NCBI GenBank assembly: GCA_021234155.1
Contig: JAJEKV010000045.1
Span: 6,380,753 to 6,444,752, forward strand
DNA: 64,000 nt
Source of the DNA: Isoetes taiwanensis
Lineage: Eukaryota > Streptophyta > Lycopodiopsida > Isoetales > Isoetaceae
Reading direction: 5' to 3'
Part shown: positions 23,201 through 33,106 of the stretch, one piece after another
How positions within the stretch are numbered: position 1 is the first letter of the stretch
Layout of the letters: the number at the start of each line of letters is the position of its first letter
Made by a program: the position numbers and the translations under genes
The notes under the pieces: generated by a model
What the model was told of the DNA's origin: nothing
The model's input: the letters and a program-made list of their open reading frames with translations, nothing else
Database searches by the model: none

Positions 23201-24352
23201 TATTTGTTCTCTCTCTGTCACTTGTCCGCTCGACTCAGCAACAATGGGTTTTATGGCGTAATTAGCGTGCTTTACCACCGGGGATGCGGAAGCAATCGGC
23301 AAACCTCATCTGTTAAATTACGGATGATCTTGAGAAAGCTTAGATGCTTTAGTGCGAGAAAACAATAATTTTGGATGCACCGGTTCTTGAGCGATCATAC
23401 CCGGCATTTCACGTTGCTTAGGAAATCATGCATGTAAATTTAGTTCTGCAGTGCGATTCAATGGAAAGCCAAATTTTTGTAAAGCCAAATTTTGTAAGAT
23501 CCTTTTTTAATATATCATACTTTCCAACAAAGTTGTGCTTGAATCGACAAAAAATTGTCTTTATTCAACAAAAATTTGTATCTCGGGATCGAGTTAGTTA
23601 TCATTCTCAAATATTTTTAGACTCAGACACACACCCAAAAAGGGAGTACTCAATTCTGTCATGTTCTAATAATATTCCAAACATTAAATATTGCATTTCG
23701 GACTAGAGTCAACTACACACAATTCACATCTTGCTGCATACAAGACACCACAATCACGTACAACACAATAACCACCACATGCACCACCACACTAAGCATC
23801 ATAACTAAGAAAACATGAATAATGTAAAATAAACTAACCCTGTGATTCCTCCAGATAGTGGGCGATGTTCTTCTCTTACATTTCTCTCCAATCTTCTAGT
23901 TCTAACATCCTTTGTGTTAGGAGACACTCTGGTGTTCTCAATCCAAAATTTTTGAATCTTTTCTATATGTTCATCTGAAATTGCATCAAATATTTTAGCC
24001 CTCTTGTAAGAAACCCATTTCCCACCATTGTAATCGATCTCTTCCCTCTTTTCTTTTGCCTTTTTGGTGTTTCTTGGGTGAACACCTAATACCTTTCCAA
24101 GATCTCGTTTGCTGATTTTGTCACTTGTTTCAGAATCATGCGACGGCAGTAATGTTTACATTGCAAAGGCAGCTATTCTTGGTCGGTAGGCGGTCATTGC
24201 TCGTAGAGAGTTTGATTAGTCGCATGGAGTCCCAAAGGCTCCTTTATAACGATGCTCTTGGCTTCCAAATCCTTTAATTCTTCACCTATGAATTTTTCCA
24301 ATGTTTTATCCCTCAAAAATCAAGTAAAATTTCTTTCTTCGCTATCCTCCAT
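20215..24352 (-). pseudogene. Transposase-like gene of element 1 (DFAENY/HGKG type), broken
   Basis: Read from 24352: MEDSEERNF with an early stop, then FLRDKTLEKFIGEELKDLEA, RDLGKVLGVHPRNTKKAKEK, KWVSYKRAKIFDAISDEHI and RTRRLERNVREEHRPLSGG, ending at a donor (gttagt) at 23839. The intron to about 22020 holds the GGT array. Then IKIRSRAFEKLKPRFVVKLK, a Cys/His segment (HLHCDVCRSHELGQC), CELCGIKKFQTCP, and three probable catalytic acidic sites: VVDFAENYIFKEQEEVQSM, HYVFSDGAKHLNSR and FFGSNHGKGEHDGKAAELKR. The C-terminus has RFCEGTFMLAALFCLDGMWDG and YLAGDSVIEGMYYKKG. DFAENY-QxEVQS, SDGA and HGKGxHDG recur together in a poorly characterised class of eukaryotic transposases. Several frameshifts and stops make it a pseudogene. 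The partial homologue at 62698-64000 confirms the gene boundaries. Confidence 0.75.
22049..22720 (-). repeat. GGT/CCA-type array in the transposase intron (right array of element 1)
   Basis: From 22200 to about 22600 the plus strand is almost pure TGG/GTGTGG repeat; 22049-22195 and 22620-22725 are CACACCA-rich and could fold back on it. The array lies inside the presumed intron (22020-23838) of the minus-strand transposase. Read in the sense of that transcript it is CCACCA, the same sense as the left array has in the plus-strand gene. Confidence 0.95.
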
Positions 24353-24837
24353 TCTTTTGAATCCGTTTATGGAAAGACGTTAGCAAATTAAGGACAATAC
24401 GGCGTTTCTTTGCTTGCACTTCTTGATGAACCGGATCCTTCGCCAATTCGCAAGCTCCAATTTTTCTTCTCTTCTTCTTTTTCCTCTGGCGTCTTTTCTT
24501 CAACATTTCTTGTTCCTTGGTTCTTCTTCGTTTTCTCCCCGTCTCAAAATGCCTGTTTATGGACCGATTACCTCATTGACATCCATATCCACAATGGATT
24601 GGAGCTTGCGGCGAGGAGGGAGCCAAAGAACGGGGACGTAGGCAAAGAAACGGGAAGGGCCAAAGAATAGGAATTTGAATTTGAATTTTAGTTTTTGAAA
24701 TTAGAATTTCCCCCACAAATTGGGACTCTATTCTTAAATAACGGCAGCTGAGCGGTGCCATAATTATACTTTCATACCACAAAAGTGGTGGATGCAACGC
24801 CACATTTTGGGGGATAGGGGGAACGCAATTAATTGGA

Positions 24838-24859
24838 ACACCACAAAGTGCTTTTACCC
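24838..24859 (-). repeat. Right terminal inverted repeat of element 1
   Basis: The reverse complement begins GGGTAAAAGCAC and pairs with 14974-14995. The next bases outward are tcgactcaatac. Confidence 0.8.
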
Positions 24860-24969
24860 TCGACTCAATACGGGATAATTTATTTATTTTGTCGAATATG
24901 ATCTTGGGTTTTAGAAGTTTTTGAATCCCATCATGGGACACGTTGGCATGGTCTTGAAAACTTTTAGTC

Positions 24970-25605
24970 TATTGGGCACCCCTAGTGTGATAAAGGGGAT
25001 ACAAATTCGTGGACACTTAGTTGGCTTTTGATTTTTTAAGCGCTTGGGCGGCCTGTAATGTGATTCATTTAAATGAGGGCGAAATCACATCTGTGGGTCG
25101 TTCAGAGCAAAAAAAAATTTATGTCCCGAAAAAGGGATGGAGGTGCCCAGAAAAATCTTATCAAATAGTTGCAAATTAAAAACTTTTGGAGTAATCTCGA
25201 AGATCTCTATTAGACCTCTCATGAATTCGTGCCACAAAAATCAATCAAACCTGCAAATGATTTTGCTTCAAATCTAAGGATACTGCTACTCAAGTTTTTT
25301 TCTTTGTATCGGTTGATTATGATGTTTTTTACTTCTTCGCAAGCAAATTTGCTGCAAAAATGTTAAATCTTCAATCTAATCATCTCTTCATGAAGCAACA
25401 ACCTAATAATCTCTTCATGAAGCGAAACCTAATCATCTCTTCATGGAGCAACAATGCTACACAGTTTTTAGAACGATGAGTTGCTGACATGGACCTAACA
25501 AAAATCTTGGCCAGCCCGACAATGAATTTCACCCTCAGCCAAGAAATTTTGAGTCCTGGGCACCCCCAATGTGATAGGTAGGGTGCCCAAGAATTTAAAT
25601 TAATG
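24970..25605. repeat. Fragmented small repeats with GGGCACC termini
   Basis: The phrase tgggcacccc followed by tgtgata occurs at about 24978 and 25558, and its inverse (ggaggtgccca at 25139, gggtgccca at 25582) alternates with it, so one or more short inverted-repeat elements are nested here. A 28-bp unit (aatcatctcttcatgaagc) is repeated three times at about 25376-25457. No gene is seen. Confidence 0.4.
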
Positions 25606-26273
25606 ATTTCTGATTGAAGAGTGCATGGTCAGAAGCGTGATTTTGCCCAAAAAGATTACTTTCAGCCCAGTGGACATTTTAAGTTAACTCTACGAAACTT
25701 ATTTCTGAAACCAGCCATTGTAATAATGAATACTCAATTGTTCCATACTTGTTAATTTTCCACCTCACCAACTGCCATTGTGGCCACTTCAGAGAAGTCT
25801 CTTCGTTTGCTTAATTATAAACTGTCACAATGTCAACCACCAAAAGGTCACATTTTCTTTTACAAAGATCCCAATGCTTTATAATGAAATTCAAATACAT
25901 ATTACTGGGTATTTTTCTTAATTAACCCAAGTCTATTATACACATACCTGGCTTGTATTTCCTTTGCTGCCTCATGAGAATCCTCTTTGGACAATTTACA
26001 GACATTATAACTCGGAGGCACCATGCTTGATACAAGTGCCAGCATCTGAGTACTGAATGCCACTACTTCACACTCACAATGACTCAGATCAAGATGATGA
26101 AACTCAAAACAATGAAAGACCAATATAGGTAAACTTCACATTGTAGAATTACTCGAAGCTAGACCTGTGCCAGGCCAGCCATTAAAGATCATTACTTCAG
26201 AGCTGGGAAAACACTACTCCCTGGATATTAAAGATACCAGCAAATGCCATGACGAGACTTTTGAAGCTAAAAC
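25606..26273. other. 3' flank of the HAD phosphatase gene
   Basis: Noncoding sequence downstream of the stop codon. An open minus-strand segment at 26123-25902 shows no domain and is probably 3' UTR or chance. Confidence 0.4.
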
Positions 26274-28265
26274 TTACATGCTACTGAGCATGTGTAATCC
26301 ACGAGAACCAAACCAAGTACCCATATGGAACTTCTCATTTAACACTGGCCGGACATCTGCTACGACTGAAAGCTCCTCTAACAGTGGCAGGAGCACATCA
26401 AGCAACTGAATATGTGCCACAACAACCCACCTTTTAAGAATTCATTTTCTCCCAAAGACATTTCTCAAGCACAACATTCTTACTCACCTCATGATCGTGA
26501 GCATTTTTGGTGTAAATGGAATACATGGTATTCCATTCAAAGGTTGCAACACGAAACTAAATGGATTATTATCAATTATTACAGTCCTCCGAAGATCTCT
26601 TCCTAGTTGGGCCAAATCTTTTACATGGTCCCGAAATTGCCTGGAAAAAAAAAACTTTGAAAACAAGTCAGATTAATGCGCAAGAAACGCAAAAATGTTG
26701 TGGTTTAAAAGTACGTACCCCTTAGGTCAAGGATAGCAATGATATGACTTATGACAGAAATTTCACTCAAGAGTTTCATAAAAGATGGCAACCCATAACA
26801 TTTTTTAAACATGAAGTTGGCATCAATGCATTTCTTCGGCAACCTATTGTGTCTGACGGTGAGGTAAACTAGCAAGATATGTTTGAACCTCCTAGTTCAT
26901 GCTAATATTATATTTCGACCAAAAAGGTTCAATATGTTGTGGTTGGCTTCCAAATTATGTCCCAGCAATTAGACTTTACAATTATCTATATTAATCATTG
27001 TAATCTGATGAGTATGACTACTCCTCTACTTGTGCCACCAGAACTTTAATAAAGATCTTATAAAGATCAGAGGGGAACAAGGACTGATATCAGATTTTTC
27101 TACATGCACCTACTACACTATTTACATTCTAATCATCTCGATTTAGCAATCCAACTTTAAGCTTAAAGTATATAAGAATTTATCTTCATATAAAACATCA
27201 TTTTGTCTCTAATCTCTTCAGCTTATCTAACGAGGCAGCTTCATCAGACATGCAACAAAATTTTGAAAGCAAGGAAAAAGTACATACGTAGTCACAGTTG
27301 CTGGTCTATATAACCGTGCACTGATTCTATGATCAGGATCAATTTCGTCAACAAGGGGGCTTGCATATCCTGCCAAGTACAAAGCACAAGATCATGGTAC
27401 ACAATGTCCACCCATGATTACTTAAACATTATCTTGAACTCACCTTCAAGCCCAGCCGTAAAAAGAACAAGCTCTGCAAATTTACTTGCTCTTGATAGAA
27501 ACTCTATTACACCAGGTCGCTCATAGACAGTTACATTTGTTATTCTTGAGCTGTTTGGATCATCCTACGGGGTGACAAATTATGCAGTGCTAATGTTATG
27601 ATGAATTATAAGCCTCTCGCATCAAACTAAATTACATGCCTTATCTGTGGCAACACACTGCAGCCGGAAACACTTGACACCAGAATTGATCACTTCGCTG
27701 TGTAAGCCAGGGGGCAATCCCAAAGAGTCATATGCACATACTAATGTTTCATCAAGGTCTAGTACAACCTGCAATATCCAATCAGTCGACTTCACAACGA
27801 ATTCTCTGATGCAACTTAACCACGCACTGAGCTAAAATTAAAACTGCCCTAAGTGTTCCTTGTAGGATCATATCCAAGAAAAAGGGCCTTGAAGTTTTTA
27901 AATAACTATTTCGGAACTATCTGCATGAAATAGAACATCTATAATGAGGTGCCACTACCTAAAAGAGCCCCTGAAAACACATAAAAGAAGAGTCAGAGCA
28001 AATGAAATTTGGAAATTCCTGAGCTCACCGTGAGTTTATTACAGTCTTCAAGACTTCGAGGGGGTAGTAAGACTGTGCCTTGACATGCTGAGATCCTGTT
28101 GAAGGTGCTCTTAGACCCCCGAATGCCAAAGTAAACTAGAAACTGCTGAAATGGTTTAGAAGTCTCAATCATGTGTACAAAAATATGAGCCAAAACCATT
28201 ATCCAATGAAGGCAAGCATCCCAGATGCTGAATAAGAAGCTAACGGCTCTCTGATATTTCTCCAT
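26274..28265 (-). CDS. HAD-superfamily NIF/CTD-phosphatase-like protein, six exons, about 292 aa
   Basis: Exons: 28265-28029, 27768-27640, 27564-27444, 27369-27288, 26640-26488, 26430-26274. Together they keep one frame to TAA. Exon 1 starts [10 protein letters not shown] and has a hydrophobic segment (residues about 14-33), so the protein may be membrane-anchored. Exon 2 has the catalytic [15 protein letters not shown] (Asp83, Asp85). Then come [78 protein letters not shown] and [11 protein letters not shown], and the tail [20 protein letters not shown]. This is the full order of the NIF domain, which dephosphorylates Ser/Thr in proteins, and closely resembles a single-gene plant family (Arabidopsis At3g55960 type, from memory). 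Intron 2 has a GC-AG donor (AAG followed by gcatgt). Exon 6's acceptor was chosen because 26430, and not 26405, keeps the frame. All key residues are intact; it is probably the one working gene here. Confidence 0.9.
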
Positions 28266-28445
28266 CACAAAAAAAAGGAATTAAAAAGGCAAACAGGAGC
28301 CTAGGGGAAAAAAACTTCAGGACGCAAATAGTATTTTCATGTTGGGTCTCACTCCGACAGGAAGCATGGGGCTCTCACCATAGCCAGAGCTTTCTCCGAA
28401 AGGCAGACAATCAAAATTCAATCGTCGATCTGGACAGCTACGGCC

Positions 28446-28543
28446 GATCTGAGCCGTTGGAATACAACAGGGGGTTAGAGCGGTTTCTGTGACGAATGAG
28501 ATCTAAGCCGTTGAAGGAGCAGAAGCATATCTAGCCGTTGAAA
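28446..28543 (-). promoter_or_regulatory. Three AACGG (MSA-like, MYB3R-type) motifs upstream of the HAD gene
   Basis: In the gene's sense the motifs read TTCAACGGCTAGAT (28529-28543), CTTCAACGGCTTAGATC (28498-28515) and TTCCAACGGCTCAGATC (28445-28462), 180-280 bp upstream of the ATG. The core AACGG in a TC(C/A)AACGG(C/T)T context resembles the mitosis-specific activator element of plant G2/M promoters. Orientation and clustering support a promoter role; function is inferred. Confidence 0.5.
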
Positions 28544-28600
28544 AGGAAGGAATGGCTTCGGGGAGATCTTTATTAGATTATTATAAAAAGTGATATATGA

Positions 28601-28971
28601 GGCTGAGATTCCACTGCCGGAAGCGGTAATTAACTCTGTGGCATCAAATGCCATAAACCTAAACTACCACAGCCAGATGCATCTGATTCCACTACGGCAA
28701 AGGCAGTTGTTCCACAAAAAATCTCTTCCGTTAGTCTGATTCGTGGCAAGATCTGGAGAGGGGTAATTGTTTCTGGTGCAAAAGGCCAGGAGGATTCCCC
28801 TGACAGTTAATCAAATTTTTATAGCGTACACATCATCTTCCAAAGCAAAACCCGATGCTTAATTGCCGCTGTTAGTGGAATCAGAGAAAACAACGGAAGT
28901 TTTAAATCGTTCAACTGGATTGGTCAGCTCCTAACTTCCAGGCATCAATTGACGCCAGTGGAATCTCACCC
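28601..28971. mobile_element. Tourist-like MITE with TGA target-site duplication
   Basis: The ends ggctgagattccactg (28601-28616) and cagtggaatctcaccc (28956-28971) are inverted with one mismatch and flanked by TGA on both sides. A 3-bp T-N-A duplication and GG-starting terminal repeats fit PIF/Harbinger (Tourist) elements. The 371-bp interior has no ORF and contains a second inverted gattccact/agtggaatc pair. It lies about 340 bp upstream of the HAD gene start. Confidence 0.75.
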
Positions 28972-29070
28972 TGAAAAGACGGGGGTAATTGTTTTTTTAT
29001 TATCCCTTTGAAATTTGTAACCGCTTTATATGTGCATTACAAACTACAAGAAACTTATCGCGGCGGGCCG

Positions 29071-29206
29071 CGAACGTTTCTTTAGTTCCAATCCGCTGAG
29101 GTTTGGCCCATTATTAACGTTCAACCTGTCAACTTGGCCGCCGCGAACGTTTCTCTAGTTCCAACCCGCTGAGGTTTGGCCCATTATTAACGTTCAACCT
29201 GTCAAT
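29071..29206 (+). repeat. Two-copy tandem repeat, 73-bp unit
   Basis: Units start at 29071 and 29144 (cgaacgtttct, then gaggtttggcccattatta, acgttcaacctgtcaa) and differ at very few positions. Confidence 0.9.
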
Positions 29207-29282
29207 GCAATGCATGCTTAATAATGGGTTTCTATTCACAAGGGTGCGAGACCACATGTGGTAGCATTTATGAATTGCCGAA

Positions 29283-29345
29283 CAGGCGGGATTTGAACCC
29301 ACATTGTTGCCTTGTGTCCTATTGCCCATACGATAGATAGATTCT
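29283..29345 (-). repeat. tRNA-like sequence (T-arm present), probably a pseudo-tRNA or SINE piece
   Basis: On the minus strand gtgggttcaaatcccgc forms a good 5-bp T-stem and loop with a B-box (GGTTCAAATCC). A matching 5' acceptor strand and a clear D-arm are not found, so this is not called as a tRNA gene. Confidence 0.4.
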
Positions 29346-29404
29346 TGTCGCGAGAGGCGACCATGAGATTCCCAATCTTTGGTATCCCTTTCTCTCTTTT
29401 ATCC

Positions 29405-29705
29405 TCTCCTTTTTATCACCCGATGCTAGTCGGGGTTTTGAGCTGGATGGGTCTTTGCCCGAACCAATGGCACGACCACTAGGCTAACAAATAAGGTTGC
29501 CATTATCTCTTTCTCGCTATCCATTGCTAGTCAGTGGGTTTTGAGCCTGGATGGGTGATGCCCAAAACCAATGGCCTGACCACTAGACTCACAACGCGAT
29601 GGACCTTTTTGTTTATTTAGCTGCACCCGATGATGGGCAGTGGGCTTTGAGCCTGGACGGGGTCTCCCATAACCATTAGCTTAACCGCTTGGCCGTCAAC
29701 GCGGT
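29405..29705 (-). repeat. Three tandem tRNA-like (SINE-like) units
   Basis: Units near 29405-29490, 29515-29600 and 29625-29705 each contain, on the minus strand, an A-box-like segment (ctagtggtca or agcggttaag), then atggttttggg or similar, and a B-box-like ccaggctcaaaaccc. Spacing is about 110 bp. The pattern suggests amplified tRNA-derived units and not working tRNAs. Confidence 0.45.
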
Positions 29706-29905
29706 GAGCATCTTTTTATCTCTGCCTCATTTGTTTAATATAATTTATTTGTTTAATGTTTCTAGTTTGATTTGTTGAAGAATAGATGTGGGGAACCTCA
29801 TGGTAATCAAACAGCATGCCATCTATCGTATGGGCCAGAAAGGGAATGGGATGAGAGATATAGAGCATGCAAGGGGCAAGCACAGGTGGCGGACGTCGGA
29901 ATAAT

Positions 29906-30125
29906 GGCAGCAATAAATGCAAAGTGTATTAATGGCCGCAATAAATGCAAAGTGCACACATGTCTCATCAAGTTATTAGAGTGTATTAATGGCCGCAATA
30001 AATGCAAAGTGTATTAATGGCCGCATAATAAATGCAAAATGTATTAATGGCCGCAATAAATGCAAAAGTGCACACGTATCCCATCAAGTTATTAGAGGTA
30101 TTAATGGTATGATAAATGCAAAGTG
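29906..30125 (+). repeat. Short-period tandem array (about 28-bp unit)
   Basis: Repeats of tattaatggccgc and aataaatgcaaagtg, interrupted twice by a longer phrase (gtgcacacatgtctcatcaa or close variant, then gttattagag). No coding meaning is supported. Confidence 0.9.
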
Positions 30126-30379
30126 CACACATAATAGTGCTTTGATAATTTTAAGGAATGTGGGTGCAAGGGGAGTCACGTGGTCGTGGCTCTCCTCAAT
30201 AAATATTAACTAGGAAAATACAAAAAAAATGTTCCTCAAAAAATATTTTTCGACACTTGGCGTGCATGCACTGGAGCATCAAAGAATCTCAAGAATAGAA
30301 TCAAAGTGTATGCATTATATATGGTTTGATGGGAGTAACTTTTTCGGCTCGAATCGGTCTTCTTGGTACCGGAAAATTG

Positions 30380-30712
30380 CTTTGCGATTTTGGGGATGAA
30401 AATCGCTTAAGCGATTTTCCCGCCTGAAAAGGCCCCGCCGGAAACCGGAAATGCCGTGCGCCTCTCGGAAAAAAAAAAAAAAGGGGGCAAAATCACTTAA
30501 GCAATTTTTAGGTCCGGCCGGGCCGCGACGCCTCCCGCAGGGGCCTCCCCGCCGCGGCCCTCGTCAAGACGGGTTCGCCGCCGCGGTCAACCAGTAGGCC
30601 CCAAAAAATTAAAAAAACAAAAATCGCCTTCCACTTGCTTTGTTTTCACCGCACCTAAAAAAAAAAATAAAATAAAAAAACCAAAATCGCTTAAGCGATT
30701 TTCATTTGATTG
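30380..30712. repeat. Left palindrome cluster, AAAATCGCTTAAGCGATTTT type
   Basis: Palindromes lie at about 30406, 30489 (variant with cactt/gcaa) and 30683, with GC-rich sequence between. Poly-A tracts are interspersed. Confidence 0.8.
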
Positions 30713-31337
30713 TTTCGACTTGTTTCCACTTCTCTTGTTCATTTCAGTTGGCGCTTCGTTTGCTGGTTCTCCCAAAGCTGATTTTGCAAGCGTTTTTAAG
30801 TTAATTTTTCAAGGTATTGTCAGTTGCAATTCCTATATTTATGGTTGCAGTAGTGGTAGGAAGTATTAGAATCGATAAAATGAGTATTAGAATCGATTAC
30901 CTTTGGAAATTAATTTAGAAAACAACGGTCTCCGTGTTTGCTTAGCCAAGAAAAATCTTGCATTCATAGCTGCTTCTTGCATTCATAGCTGCTTCTTGTC
31001 AAGCTGTAGAGTTAACCAAGCCATCCTAGATCGACGTTTAGGCAATCCTGTTGCATAGTTGTGTGATTTTAGTTTTATTCCCCCAGGCAAGTTTTCTGCC
31101 AAATAGGATGCCACATATGGAGAAACAATGCTGCCATATGAACTTGAACGTGTCCATTCATCTGAGATGTGGAGATGTAACAATTATGTTCTACCACAAG
31201 ATTTTAGAAGCAACATTTGTTTGTATTTGTTTGTTTCTTTATTTGCCATATAATATTGTGATTGTTATCTTTATGGTTGCAGTAATCAATTCTAAACTCA
31301 TTTTATCTATACATTATGGTTACTAGGCATATTCCCC

Positions 31338-32230
31338 CAAGCGGTGCATTACAATATGGCGTACAGTGTGACCGATGGGGGCGTAGATCTTCTGCAGAGA
31401 GTCGCCCGATAGGGATGGACGAGAGTGGGCTCCCGAATTACGTCGACCGCGGACAGCCGGGCATGGTTGGGTACATCACTTTTTGGTAAGTACCGTCAGA
31501 CCCCCATTAGATAGCTTGCATTTGTGTCTTTAGAGTTTTTTCATTTGTACTTGTATGGTTGGTAGGCTAGCCTAGGCACTGATTATGGAAGTTTGACAGG
31601 GAATATCGAGGCATATGGCTGATTGTCAAGCGTCTGGGCCCCCAAACAGCACGTGGCACACATAGTTTGGCCATTTACTGGTACTGTGACGCACCCGGGT
31701 GTCCCCATACAGCGGACAAGCTACGGGTGAATCGTCTGTGGGCAGGTCTGACGAAGGATGGTGCCATTGGGCACCATAATGCATATCTACGAGATATGTG
31801 GTGGCCCGTAGAGGAACGGGTCGCCCGGGGAATGACCCGCTGCGGCCATCCCTCTCACCGATGAGGAGAGGGGCCCTCAATGAACCGCACGGCCGCAGAC
31901 CCGGGAGCGGCCGTGGCAAGAGCGAATGCATCCCGCGCGGCGTGCGAGACAGCGCGTGCTTTGATCGAGGACGGCCATCCATCATCTGGGCTCCATGCCC
32001 GTATTTCTGATCCTACGCGATTATTCTCACAAGCGGCCGAGGCGGTGGGACGGGCCGTATCAAAGATCGGCCAGGCATACGAGGGGTGGTGCACCCTCTA
32101 TACTGGGGAGGCCCGGATGCGCTATGATCATCGACGCGCAGCGACCGAGGAGGATGTCGATGAACGTCGGGTACCGCATGAGTGGATGAGCCGTGGATGA
32201 GCCAACATGAGTGGATGTCGCCCAAGGATA
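31338..32230 (+). other. GC-rich core with uncertain coding segments
   Basis: Plus-strand segments look exon-like: 31338-31486 is open (including GLPNYVDRGQPGMVGYITFW) and ends at gtaagt, and 31880-32200 encodes an Ala/Arg-rich stretch (PGAAVARANASRAACETARA, FSQAAEAVGRAVSKIGQAYE). The opposite strand is also open at 31985-31626, as GC-rich DNA often is. I recognise no domain. It could be a captured gene piece or the element's own degraded protein. Confidence 0.3.
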
Positions 32231-32644
32231 CGGAGGCCTACCCTCGTTGACTAAGCAATCATAAGATCATATGTCTCTTTCAAGAACACATACCCATGGA
32301 CCCGCGAACTCCCCGGGCCCGTTCACGCCTAAGCCAGACCAGGATCGGGATACATCCAACCACCTCACGCATCGACATTGGAACCACCGGGGCCACGACT
32401 AGCACTTGTGGCAATGGATGATGTAGACCTATCGGCATCTGATTGGTCAGATGAATCCTGCCAGTAGTCGCTATTGCCATCATCTGAAAGCTCGCTTATA
32501 GAGCCCTCATCCTCATAATTTGAATCTGACATTCTAACAAACCCTATCAAACAAGCTGCACTATGCCGGGCAAAACTCAGAAACTACGAAGGCCGATCGC
32601 TTAGGCGCTCCTTTGACGCATATGGTAGACCCGCAGGCTTTCTT

Positions 32645-33036
32645 TTATAGAGAATGGAAATTCGCTTAAGCGATTTTTATTTTTATTTTTTATTTTTTTC
32701 CCTTTCCCGACAAGCGAAAATCGCTTAAGCGATTTTCGCTTTTGTCAGACGCTGATGTCACGAAAATCGCTCAAGCGATTTTTTTTTCCACGCCGTGTCG
32801 CTCGGGCGACAGACGCCGACAAAGCGAAATCGCTTTTGCGATTTTTTTTTTTTCCGCATACTGTCGTACGACAGACATCGACAGCGAAAATTGCTTAAGC
32901 GATTTTTCGCTTTTTAAAAATCACTGGCAGTGGATCGCATTTTCCTATGACGGAAGCGAAAAAATCGCTTTTTTTTTTTTCAGAAATTTGAAAATCGCTT
33001 AAGCGATTTTCCCAAATTCGCTTAAGCGATTTTGGT
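32645..33036. repeat. Right palindrome cluster, AAAATCGCTTAAGCGATTTT type
   Basis: At least eight intact or variant palindromes lie at about 32652, 32716, 32762, 32824, 32886, 32953, 32990 and 33014, about 35-65 bp apart, several bordered by poly-T. Their regularity and sharing with the left cluster argue for protein-binding subterminal repeats. Confidence 0.85.
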
Positions 33037-33106
33037 CCGCGCGAGACCCTGATTTCGGGAGCCAAAAAAGGCACCGTATGGGGAGCCATGGTTTTAATGA
33101 ATTATA

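Larger units (their letters stand above)
14974..24859. mobile_element. Element 1: large DNA transposon, Sola-like termini, with Ulp1 and NIF-phosphatase cargo
   Basis: The left end reads GGGTAAAAGCACGCTGTGGT and the right end, inverted, GGGTAAAAGCACTTTGTGGT; CACCAC(C/T)TTTGTGGTA follows in both. The 9.9-kb interior has plus-strand gene modules from the left (15090-19795) and a transposase-like gene from the right (24352-20215), converging near 20 kb. Similar termini on element 2 and three nearby MITEs, with the MITEs' 4-bp TSDs, place it in one family. GGG termini and 4-bp duplications fit the Sola superfamily as I remember it. No TSD is visible here (caaa on the left, tcga on the right). Frameshifts and stops in both gene sets indicate a dead copy. 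Confidence 0.8.
30330..33087. mobile_element. Candidate DNA element with palindromic arrays at both ends
   Basis: The interval is flanked by atggtttga (30321-30329) and atggtttta (33088-33096), an 8/9 match that could be a target-site duplication. Ends are loosely inverted: ctttttcggctcg on the left, cttttttggctcccg in the reverse complement of the right. Just inside each end lie many copies of the palindrome AAAATCGCTTAAGCGATTTT and variants (30380-30710, 32650-33035). The core (31340-32230) is much more GC-rich than the surroundings. No transposase is recognised. An 8-9-bp duplication would suit hAT or Mutator types. Confidence 0.45.

Noticed and set aside
18140-28265. Idea that the transposon NIF domain was captured from the adjacent HAD gene
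   Set aside because: The host gene has DLDETLV and a different tail ([11 protein letters not shown]); the transposon domain has LDFNG and the WLEGLLAAE/YVKEHQM tail of another NIF subfamily, and element 2 has it too. Proximity looks coincidental.
29906-30125. CRISPR-like regular repeats
   Set aside because: Units are directly tandem with no unique spacers of constant size, and the genome is eukaryotic.
31626-31985. 119-residue minus-strand open frame
   Set aside because: The plus strand is also open in this GC-rich segment; no domain or start context supports it.
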